Source: Folioceros fuciformis
Lineage: Eukaryota > Anthocerotophyta > Anthocerotopsida > Anthocerotales
Length of the DNA stretch: 63,543 nt
Direction: 5' to 3'
Assembly (NCBI GenBank): GCA_049999805.1
Contig: JBNGIO010006236.1
Coordinates: forward strand, 264,558 to 328,100
In this document: in pieces, positions 11,072 through 22,660 of the stretch
Layout: every line of letters starts with the position of its first letter
Numbering within the stretch: the stretch's first letter is position 1
Notes under the pieces: generated by a model
Database searches by the model: none
Told to the model about the DNA's origin: nothing
What the model saw: only the letters and a program-made list of their open reading frames with translations
Program-made: the position numbers and the translations under genes

Positions 11072-13144
11072 ATGACCGTCTTCTGCAGCGTTGGACATGG
11101 GTCTACCGTTAGATCTCCCACTGCCCTGACTCCAAGGGGCCGACAGTTGGTGCACAAGCAAGTCGGGAGGTGCAGTAGCAAGTGCGTCAGAACGAGCGTG
11201 GTGGAGCAGGGTTGCTGGGTGGATGGTTCTGATATTCACAGGTGCAGGCCTGGAAGCTGGCAAAATAGCGGGGTCTGCGTGACGGCTGAGACTGTGAGCA
11301 AGCTGTGCGAGCATGGCCATCTCGCCCAGGCGGTCGAGGCTTTGGAGATTCTGGTGGACACAAGCCGATGGGTTTCTAAGTCTCTGTTTTACACTCTTGT
11401 GAGGACATGTGTTGGCAAGAAGGATCTTGTGCTGGGTAGCCGCGTGCATGCTTTGGCTGTGAGGAAGGGGTATGAGTCGGACACGTTCTTGAGCAACCAT
11501 ATCATGCGGATGTATGCTTCTCATGGCAGGCTGCAGGATGCTATGCAGGTGCTCGAGGGTGTTGCCAGACCGGATGCCTTCACCTGGTCTGCCATCATTT
11601 CTGCGCATGTCAGGCATGGTCGAGACAGGCAGGCCATAGAACTGTATCAGCGGATGCGCAGGTCGGGTGTGAAGCCAGATGGGCATGTCTTTGCGGCAGC
11701 CCTTCAGGCTTGTGCAAGGGGAGAAGACTTGAAAGCCGGACAGCAGGTGCATTCTGATGTGCTGGCCAGCGGCATCGAGCCTGATGTGTTTGTTTGCAGT
11801 GGCTTGGTGGACATGTATGCGAAGTGTGGCAGCTTGGAAGATGCTCAGAGAGTGTTTGAAGGGCTGGCCGTGAAGAATGTGGTCACTTGGACGGCCATGA
11901 TAGCAGGATATGCCCAGAAAGGTATGGGGCGCCGAGCTCTGCGTCTGTACAATGCTATGAAAGCGGACGGCATGGCTGTGCCCGATTCTGTGACATTTGT
12001 GTGCCTCCTGCAGGCATGTGCTTGTGGGGGCACACCGGCGTTAAACGTGGGGAAGCAGCTTCACATTCAGATCAGAGAAGGGGGACTTGAAGGCGATGTG
12101 TTCGTGGTAAACAGTTTGGTGAGTATGTATGCAAGGTGTGGGAGGTTGGAAGACGCTCGGAGGCTGTTTGATGGAGCTAGGCAAAGAAATCTGGCGTCGT
12201 GGAATGCCATGATAGCTGCATACTCCCAGCAGGGTATGGGCCAGGAAGCCCTTCGTCTTTACAGTGTCATGGTAGAGGATGGCATGACTACACCCAATTC
12301 CATCACATTTGTGTGCCTCCTGCAGGCATGTGCAAATGTGGCAGCTCTGCATTTGGGAAGGCAGCTGCATGGACAAATTGTGCAACAGGGGCTTGAGGCA
12401 GAGGTGCTTGTAGCTGGCAGTTTAATCAACATGTATGGAAAGTGTGGGAGCATGGTGGAAGCACAACAGGTGTTTGATCAAATGCGCGAGAAGAATGTTG
12501 TCGCCTGGAGTGCTCTGATTGCAGGCTACACCTGCCAAGGAGAGAGTGAAGTGATTTTCGATTTGGTCCAGAGCATGAGGGAGGATGGCATAGACCCAGA
12601 CGGCGTCACATTCCTCAGCGTGTTGACAGTATGCAGCCATGTGGGTCAAGTGACAAAGGGATGGGAATACTTTGAGGCCATGCACAGTCAACATGGCATA
12701 ACTCCTACAGTCGACCATTACACTTGCATGGTGGATCTCCTGGGGCGTGCAGGGCAAGTGGGTGAGGCAATGGCTTTGGTAAGGTCCATGCCAGTTTCAC
12801 CTAATGCTGCAGTTTGGCACGCCCTGTTGGGCGCTTGTCGAATATGGGGCAATGTGGAGGTCGGACTCCATGCTTTTCATGCAGCAGTGAAGCTGGATGA
12901 GGAAGATGCCACAGCTTATGCCATGATGTGGAACATATACATCGGTGCCGAGATGTGGGAGCACGCACATGCGATGCAGGTAAGGAGAAAAGGACTCAGG
13001 TCAATGAAGCTGCCAGGGCAGAGTTGGTGGACAGACAAGGAGGGACTGGTGCATAGTTTTCTAGTTGGGGATGAAAAGCTGCCCGGAAGCTCACCAGCGG
13101 TGTATGCTCAGCTCGTGGCTCAACATATGGTGATTGGCCCGTGA
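11072..13144 (+). CDS. PLS-class pentatricopeptide repeat (PPR) protein with E/E+ type C-terminus
   Basis: A 690-residue intronless ORF, as usual for plant PPR genes. The N-terminal ~75 residues are Ser/Thr/Arg-rich and could be an organelle targeting peptide. A PPR tract follows (residues ~85-600) with repeated P, L and S motifs: DAFTWSAIISAHVRHG, GLVDMYAKCGSLEDAQRVF, NVVTWTAMIAGYAQKGMG, SLINMYGKCGSMVEAQQVF and HYTCMVDLLGRAGQVGEAM. After it come an E-like segment (PNAAVWHALLGACRIWGNVEVG) and an E+-like PGQSWWTDKEG...HSFLVGD, then the protein ends. There is no DYW deaminase domain. Such proteins bind specific organelle transcripts, often as site recognisers for C-to-U editing with a deaminase supplied in trans. 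The RNA target cannot be predicted reliably by eye. Start codon choice is uncertain. Confidence 0.93.
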   Translation: MTVFCSVGHGSTVRSPTALTPRGRQLVHKQVGRCSSKCVRTSVVEQGCWVDGSDIHRCRPGSWQNSGVCVTAETVSKLCEHGHLAQAVEALEILVDTSRWVSKSLFYTLVRTCVGKKDLVLGSRVHALAVRKGYESDTFLSNHIMRMYASHGRLQDAMQVLEGVARPDAFTWSAIISAHVRHGRDRQAIELYQRMRRSGVKPDGHVFAAALQACARGEDLKAGQQVHSDVLASGIEPDVFVCSGLVDMYAKCGSLEDAQRVFEGLAVKNVVTWTAMIAGYAQKGMGRRALRLYNAMKADGMAVPDSVTFVCLLQACACGGTPALNVGKQLHIQIREGGLEGDVFVVNSLVSMYARCGRLEDARRLFDGARQRNLASWNAMIAAYSQQGMGQEALRLYSVMVEDGMTTPNSITFVCLLQACANVAALHLGRQLHGQIVQQGLEAEVLVAGSLINMYGKCGSMVEAQQVFDQMREKNVVAWSALIAGYTCQGESEVIFDLVQSMREDGIDPDGVTFLSVLTVCSHVGQVTKGWEYFEAMHSQHGITPTVDHYTCMVDLLGRAGQVGEAMALVRSMPVSPNAAVWHALLGACRIWGNVEVGLHAFHAAVKLDEEDATAYAMMWNIYIGAEMWEHAHAMQVRRKGLRSMKLPGQSWWTDKEGLVHSFLVGDEKLPGSSPAVYAQLVAQHMVIGP

Positions 13145-13762
13145 TGCCTCTTGATATGCCGTATCGAATGAACATTGGCCACCAGGAATCCATGTAACAC
13201 GAACGTTACAAAATCTTATGTCTCAGGGTTCCGGTGCGGATTTTAATAAGCCTGTAATAATATATTCGATTTTCTCTTGAAAATGTACGGTTCTTGTTTC
13301 TTACTCGTGTTGCGGGGAGTTTCGTGCCTAATTTGAAAATGCTTGGAATTTTGCGGAATAGGGGTTGTGTACTCGTGAAATATTGACTACACATTTCTAG
13401 GTTGGTAGTCTCAATAGTTTTATACATAATAAATATTATTAAAAATTATTTATATTCTAATTAATATTATAAAATATATGAATATAAATATCAACAATTT
13501 TTATTATCTAAAAATATGAAAGAAATAGCTTTCTCCTTCACTTGGGATCAATATCTCCTCCTTATCCTTACAACTTCCAATTATGGCCTTTGGTAAGCCT
13601 CGGAGTTCCTACAAATTAGATCTTATAATCTAAAATAATCACTATAACCTCAAGTTGCAAAAGAAATAAAACTGAAAAACCTAGCCTTGAAATTCATTGT
13701 AGTTGATGTACGTCCTTAAAACTTGGTGAAAAACAAATATTGAACTATTTCATCTAAAGGAG
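13145..13762. other. 3' flank of the PPR gene, AT-rich, no gene seen
   Basis: The PPR 3' untranslated region probably ends near ttaataagcctgtaataata (13,233-13,252), which contains poly(A)-signal-like sequence. From 13,420 to 13,520 the sequence is nearly pure A/T. No coding signature. Confidence 0.4.
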
Positions 13763-13930
13763 CCATAGTAGTAGTAGTGCATATATATATATAGGTGCAT
13801 GTAGTAGTAGTAGTATATATATAGGTGCACATAGTAGTAGTGTATATATATATAGGCGTACATAGTAGTAGTGTATATATACAGGCACATGAAGTAGTAA
13901 TAGTGTATATATATATATATGTATGCGCGC
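13763..13930. repeat. Minisatellite, ~30-35 bp unit, about five copies
   Basis: Imperfect direct repeats combine a tag run (agtagtagtag), an AT dinucleotide run (tatatatatata) and a link such as ggtgcacat, ggtgcatgt or ggcgtacat. The copies differ mainly in AT-run length, typical of a slippage-prone minisatellite. Both strands translate into low-complexity peptides that should not be read as genes. Confidence 0.85.
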
Positions 13931-14714
13931 CTCTGCCTAAGAGCAACTCAATGACAATGATCTTCAAGTGATTAATAGCAATTGCCAAATTACAATAATC
14001 ATGTAGTTTATTATTTATTTGTGATAAATCATATATATTTGTTCCCCTCAAAAGGACTTCAAGCCTTGGGTGTTCATGTGAGACCTCTTGATTTTTGTTC
14101 ATAGGCGTTCCTATGGGGCCTCCTAATTTTGTTCATAGGTTTGTGGATGTAGTGTTGGATGAAGATTTGGCTCATATCATGGACCTCTCACAAATCGGTG
14201 ACCCTTAATTTGCTATCCTTTCTTCCTAGTTTGTGCAGCATCCAAGTTATCTCACTAGAATTGTTGTGCTTTCTCGAGTTTCTTATCAAGTCTCATGAAG
14301 TTGAACAATCAAGTCATGTAGGTTCTTGGGGTCATCATAGGTCCCAACTCCTTCGAGTATGTCATCGGTGATTTGGGTCGAAAGCAAGCTTCCTTATTGG
14401 CACCCTTTGGAGGGAGGGGGTTGGCCTTCTGGCCATGGAGGCCTCTACCCCAACTTCCTTTCTCAGTAGTTGGGCTCTTTTGGCTCCAATTTTGGCCTCT
14501 CATTTTTTACTGCAAGATTCTCTTCTTCTTGAAGGTTTTATCTCTTGTATTGAGGAGGGAGTTCTCCCTTTGTAAGCATCTCTTAGGCAAGTGAGGGACT
14601 CTTTACCTTTGAAGGCTCGTGAGTCTCTACTTCCTTTCCCCTCTTCTTTTAAGGAAGAATGCAAGGGTCTTTAGGCCTCCCTATTCGAAAAGCAATATGG
14701 CCAAGCGCTAAAAG
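13931..14714. other. Intergenic, unrecognised
   Basis: Short frames on both strands (e.g. 14,309-14,503 minus, 14,373-14,594 plus) have no family signature. Some of this may belong to the unknown element whose clearer part begins near 14,715. Confidence 0.3.
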
Positions 14715-15330
14715 TACTTCTTTCAGATTCATCCATCCCTAGTGCTTCTCGGGTTCATATTCACTCTTGTTCAGGTAAATGGGCGGGTTTCTTGGCTTTT
14801 GGCTCGACCTTGCATCCAGGTGTTTCAAATCGCACTAGCAACTTTTGCCACTGCAATGAGATTTTCCTTAGGTTTGGTCCACCCCTTGGCTTTTTCTCTC
14901 TCTACGTGCAGTTGAGGGGTTGCCATTTTCGACACAGGGTCCCATCTGGCATGTTGTTCCATTACACATTGTCACTCATGATGCAGTTTAAGATATTACG
15001 TTCTCAATACTAGGGAGTGTGAGTTTCTTCTATAAAGGGAGCATTCATATACTTTGCGCAACAAGGTTTCACTTAGAGCAAACTTTTTTTTTTCATTAGG
15101 GGGGAATAAGTATGTGTCGATGATGTGGTTCATACTGATGCCACTAGGAATTCAATTTGTGAGCATGTCGTCATCAACTCGTTGGATGTGTAGCGGAGGG
15201 TTGTGCAAGCGCCAAAGTCCATAAGTATTTTCCCTCGCAAGCCAGACATATTTTCATCCTCCTTCCTCTTGAGATTCATGGGGCCATGGGCAAGGACTTG
15301 TCAAGCTTCATCAAGGAGTGCAGAAAGGTA
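14715..15330 (+). repeat. Unknown interspersed element, copy A
   Basis: This block has a diverged second copy in opposite orientation, split between 38,735-38,199 and 36,357-36,250. Matching landmarks in order are: tccatccctagtgcttctcgggttcatattc versus a near-identical stretch at 38,700; the peptide-level pair FGSTLHPGVSNRTSNF versus LGSIMHLDVSNHKSNF; a tail encoding EHVVI versus EHVIV; and ggggccatgggcaaggactt, exact in both. Stops interrupt every frame. The peptide-level conservation suggests the ancestor was coding, but I do not recognise the protein. Confidence 0.6.
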
Positions 15331-15354
15331 TGTAAAAGTCGTTGGAATGGGTTC

Positions 15355-15605
15355 TTCCTCTTTCCTCTGTCCTCTATGTTAGCCTTTTTTCTGACAATAT
15401 TTGACAATGCATATCTATTGCTTTGCAAAGAGCATTGGCTAAAGCGGTTTTTAAAAATAACAATAAGTGCAAGTTAAGCAGCTTTTCAGCACTTGTGGTA
15501 AGTAAGTAGGCCTTTCCTTATTCTATGCGAAGATAGTGGGGTTGTTCCTCATCTATCTTTCGAGAAAATAAGTCTTTCCATCTCCTTTTTTTAATGATAA
15601 GAAAT
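15355..15605 (+). repeat. Dispersed repeat, copy 2
   Basis: Same landmark order as the blocks at 885-1,195 and 49,140-49,560: ttcctctttcctctgtc, then tctattgctttgcaaagagc, then cagcacttgtggtaagtaagtaggcc, then gttgttcctcatctatctt, then tctttccatctcctttttt. It follows directly on the unknown element at 14,715-15,330. Confidence 0.55.
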
Positions 15606-16100
15606 AACTTATGTTTTTGCGCACCGTCGAAGGATTCTCTCTCGCCCTATGCGAAGGTTTTCCTAACTAAAGGAGGTTTCTCTCTCGCTCGATGCGAATG
15701 CCATACACGAGTTTGTGCATCAAAATAGTGGGTCAGTATTAAAATGAAAGTACGACTTTCACGTCTTGGAGTCACTCTGAAGGATGAAGCGGCTCCTAAA
15801 CTCCGTCGACTCAGTTTTCATCACGGTATCCTAGAATCGTGAGCCGAGCCCCGTGCAGAATTATACGCGGGCCTCCAGTCTGATCTCGCCCAAAGCGAAG
15901 GCTATTGGGCTTCGAAGCTACTCGGAAGCCCCCTAACGTATGGCGTCTGCAATGCTGGTAGCGTGGCCAGCCACCCTGATGCCAGGTTATCGCAGCACAC
16001 AACCTCCGGGATTCTCAGTCTTTGCTGCCTTCGTGTTTTTCTCTTTTCTTCTTCTGGTGCTCTTTGAGTCTGAGAAATGTAGGTTTACCGCACAGGAAGG
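15606..16100 (+). promoter_or_regulatory. Upstream region of the XK1-like kinase gene
   Basis: No gene is seen. A roughly 28-base motif is imperfectly duplicated at ~15,625-15,705 (both halves contain tctctctcgc followed by gatgcgaa or tatgcgaa). The closer part (15,800-16,100) is GC-richer and is the likely promoter and leader. Confidence 0.35.
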
Positions 16101-18125
<2,025 letters not shown>

Positions 18126-18339
18126 GCAGAGCAATCAGCAATGTGGTTTGGTTGTTACGCAGTCAAGTGCATATGCTGCCGTGCAATGCGAGCCCCAACG
18201 TCCATGCATAGTACTCGTGCATTCAAGGGGAAGAAAGGGCCGGCCTATTGCCCTCCGCTCGATGGAGCAATTAGCTATACAGCTTAGTTAGAATGCAGTT
18301 GTCGAGTAGTGTTGTGCGCACACTTTGCACAGCGTCATT
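18126..18339. other. Short convergent gap between kinase and dynein genes
   Basis: Only 214 bases separate the stop of the plus-strand kinase from the stop of the minus-strand dynein, so their 3' untranslated regions probably overlap. No repeat is seen. Confidence 0.5.
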
Positions 18340-21300
18340 CTAATCAGCTAACTGGCAAAGTAACGCAACCCCTTGCAGTACCCAAAAATCAGGTGCAGTT
18401 TTGGGGTCAACTACAAAGCTGACTAAGAGAATAAAATTGGACGAAGCACCGGTTGTTGTCAGAACTCCAGCTCTCACATGTGTCTTGTAGAGTGGACACT
18501 GATATTCATCTTCAGGAGGCTTATAATTCACAATTGGAATGAAGTGAACAACTGGCAACCTTGAGTACATCTCACCTGACAAGCAAGCAGTGGTATTACG
18601 GTTTCCATACAGCTCACAGACTCCTTACCGCGGCCAAAGAATTAAATTGGCTGGCTTACCCGGATTGGCTTCAGCCAAGCACTTACGCCTCCGATCCCAT
18701 CTGGCTCCGTCAATGTAAAGCCCGCTGATAAACAGGCCATCGTCTGGAGCGAGGTCGACATCTTCGTCGTTTTCCATTGGCAGCACCTTGAAACCGAAAT
18801 TCAGTGTATCTATGGGTATCTTATATTTCCGCGCATGGTTTTGCAATGCACCTGTCATAAAACCCTGAAATCGCAGTGGGACCCCTGTTAGACGTAGCTT
18901 CTTGAGAATGGAGCCGCTGATTCTCGGAACTTGGCTAGCCTTCTCACCTGAGGAAAAAAGAAGCCCGGCAACCAAAAACTCTTAGGCTCTCCTTCTTTGA
19001 TCCATTTGGCGAAGAACGCCATCCGCCTATGGAAATCCTTCACCCACGACGAAAGGGGTTTCAACGATGGATACGCCACCGCCGTCCACAATGCAGGTAT
19101 TTGGTTGTTCAGGAAGTTGTGGAACATGCTCTCCAAATCCGCTGACATGACCACCAACCCCTTGATGGCTTTCTGGAGTTCAATTAGGGTGATGCGGATC
19201 CTATTGAGGAGCCGGTTAAACCTTTCAGATTCCTGCACTCCACAAACCAGTCATACATCTGTAAGTATGAGGACCCTCTTGTGTGCGTAAGTAAGGGAAC
19301 GTCTTCGGAGCTGTACCTGAAAGAGCACAGTTGTCAAAGAGCTCACTGCTCCACTTGGCCCTATCACGTTTGCCTGCTTCGACTCTTCGGGTCGCAAAGG
19401 GGCAGGAAGGTCTGCGAGGATCTTAGCTGCTAGTTCAGCTACAATCTCGTCTGAGCTCTTACCCCCCTTTGATGAGCTCATTCGAGGCTGCATACTCAGA
19501 ACTGTGTTGATGATTTTCTGAGTTTCTTGGAGCTGAAATGTGAGATTTGCATTTTCATGCATCCCAAAAACATCAGGAGCTTCTGACGTAGGGAGACTTC
19601 TGATATAGTCCACATACGATGAATAGGGGCCTTCTGGAGGGGAAACATATATACCGGAGGACGTGAAAGGATGCAGATCTTTCAGAACCTCGACGTCATA
19701 GAAATGGCGTAGGGTGCTCATGAGGCACCTCCGATCCAGATCGTCTGTCACTCTTCCACCATAATTAATTTCACCTGGATTTCCACTGCTGTGAGTACAA
19801 TCTGATGTGTTTCCGAGTGTTAATTGAAGTGGGATACTCTTCCGTGATAAACATGTTTGATCCGTTTTTTTGCTTACCTGTGACATACAGGAGAGCTGGC
19901 CAAGGGATTTCTGGCTGCTCCTCCAGAAACATGTGAAGAGTTTGAAGGGCACACTCGAGATCACTACTGTTGAAGTCATACTTCACATTCCATCCGAGAG
20001 GACCGTATTTTCGCCTTTCCTGGATGACTGAGATGACACAGGGTTTTGACATGAGGACAACAAGACGACCGTCAAAGAAGCACATGAGCGTGAAGACGGT
20101 GGGCAGAAAGCAGTCATCCAAAAATATACCTGCATGGAAAAAAGAAATGCTGAAGACCAGTTTCTTCCAAGTTGTCAGCTTGGTGCATTCCTCCAGAAAC
20201 GAGACAGAAATATTCGCATATGATTGCAACAGGTTAGCTCGCACCCCTTTTGGTGGCTCGTTAGTGATCTTAATGCCATTCTGTGAAAGGAAATCTTTCC
20301 AGGGTTAGGAAGATGTGTAGATAGACTGTCCAACCTACAATTTCAGCAAGGCATGCATGGTGCATGATGAGCGAAACGTATGAGGGTTAATAGCTCATAC
20401 CTGTAACACTGGGATCGGAAAGTCACTGGACGGGAACGACGTCAGCCAAAGACGAAATTCTGGATGGATTTCTGCTGCCTCAGGAATAAATTTCTCGATA
20501 ATCCTTTCCATGGTCGGCATCCATGATTTTGCTAGATGACAGTTCTGAAGACAGACCCAGTCCCCTGTCTTCCTTGATTTGGAGACCAGCGTCTCTGCTA
20601 TGGGCCCTTGACCCTGACCTAATGAGATCATATGCAGCTTTTCTCCGGGTTTCTTGTCTACTTTCTCCCCGAATCTTTGGAGCATTCCCGTTGGATCAGC
20701 TCCTGTTGTCAGAATGAATATTACGGGGGTAGTATTTGTTGTATCCTTGAAGACTTCTTCGAGCTGCAAAGGAGTGCTTCCAATGAAGTGGGGTCCTAGT
20801 TTGGCCTTAATGAACTCCTCACATCCAAAAATAAACTTCTCCTCTCTCATTATCCGAAGCATTATCAACCGCTGGAAAGGATCAACAGCATCCTGCCACT
20901 TAGAGGGGAGAGCCATAAGATGTGGCTCCGGACATCTAAAGAATTCCTTCCAAGCACTAGGATGTTGGGCAAAATCTGCAGCAAGTCCTGTAAAAGTTTC
21001 AGGTGTAAGCTCCTCGAGGGCACAAATATGATTCCAAACATGGGCGGTTATCCACTCTGGAGCTGGATTTGGGGGTCTGTCATCTGGTGCTGGCATGCCC
21101 GCTGTCCCCACGAGGAAGAAGCTCCATTCAGATTGCCGGATCTCACCAGCTGCCCTCAGTATAGCTGTGCACATTAGAAAAGCAAAGGTGATTTTATGTT
21201 GCTCGAAAAGGCCTCTGCTAACACTGGAGTACAGGAACTCAGTTATACACACGATCATGTTATTTAGCCTGGTTGCCAAATCATCTGACCGCTCACTTAT

Positions 21301-22660
21301 GTCAATGCAGTGATTGAAAAGTTGGCTGAAGAAAGTTAGGGAGTACTGATACATAGGATCCACGAGGGCCAGGTCTGAAATTACAAAATACAAAATCGAC
21401 CCACGATAGGCAACAATTCTGTACAGCTCTCGTGCGGATGTTATCTCTTTCTCAGTTATTTCTGCCTGCTTCACTCTTGCCGAGATGACAGTTGAGGTCG
21501 TTTTAGAGTTGTTCAGTGTGTTGATCAGCACTTCATCATCCAAAATGTTGCCTTCACTTTCTTTCAGAAGTTTCAAAATCTTGTCTTCCAGATCCTTAAG
21601 TTGCTTCTTGTCACTACTTATGCTCACCACAAGCCTATCATTTTGTTCTTCAAGATCAGCTCTTTCTTTCCTCACGACATCCCCCAAAAGCTGGTCCTCT
21701 AGGCCCTTGGCCGTTACAGTGAAGTTAACTAAAGTCACCTTGATGCAAACCTCTGGTAGGTAATGTGGATTCGACATCTTGCTTGTCATATATAATTTAA
21801 AGTTCATGTCATAGTCAACATCCGTGTCACCTAGACGTATCAGCCACCGGCCCTTCTTTTCAAATATCTGCAGAATTCACGCCGAAAAAGAGAAAAGAAT
21901 GCTGTGACAACAAAACTTCACGCGATATCGATAGACAGGTGCATGCATCGGTTGATTGATGTCCTAACCTGTTTCTGAAGAATAGGTTCCAAAGCTGGGT
22001 CCAGAACATCCCCAATCTCTTCCAAGAGAACTGGATTTCCAATTCGAATGCTGCTCTCCAGCGTCCTTAGAAGGTTACCATCTGTAAGTCTGACTACCCG
22101 TAGGCCATTTTTGGATTCCATAGCCTTGATCCAACTATTTGCCTGTCCTTGGGGGTCTATCATCAAGGGCCACCTCTTTCCACGGGTAACCAGGATGCCA
22201 TTGTCTACAGATACGTCATCAATTGGGAGACCCCATATGCTCCACTCACGGACCTCGACAGGTGATGCCAAAATTCCCCGTAAGCTACAATTATCTGAAA
22301 CAGGAATGGCCTGTGCCTAAAAGTTTGAAGTTTGACAAATGGGTCGTTAGAAATGACCCTCTAGTGTTTGGTGGCAGCAAATGTGGTACAGAAGTGATGG
22401 AATAGCAGAGGAGTTTCACGAAATCTGTACCTTACACTCCGCAATCCAACCATCTAAGAGGACTTTGCGATATGGTCCCGAGAAAGCACCGTAGTACGAT
22501 ATACAGGCAGCACACAAGAAAACATCTCCCACAAGTAACAATTTGCGTTCACCAATCTCCTTGGCCGTTGCTCTCCACCGTACCTGTTGCACAGCATGTG
22601 TGGCCCTTATTATTATGGCATTGTCTTGGAGTACTTCACTTGGAAAGTTGTGAGGCATTC
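18340..22660 (-). other. Dynein AAA5, AAA6 and C-terminal domain
   Basis: AAA5 is recognisable by [29 protein letters not shown] and [15 protein letters not shown]6 carries [44 protein letters not shown] and [13 protein letters not shown]. The C-terminal cap holds the family hallmark [14 protein letters not shown] (~19,580-19,540; usually FGLHENA) and ends with [19 protein letters not shown] and ALLCQL. The one hallmark change, Leu to Met in FGMHEN, is conservative. Confidence 0.9.

Noticed and set aside
13716-14102. 128-codon minus frame rich in Tyr, Ile and Thr
   Set aside because: It is a translation of the tag/tat minisatellite.
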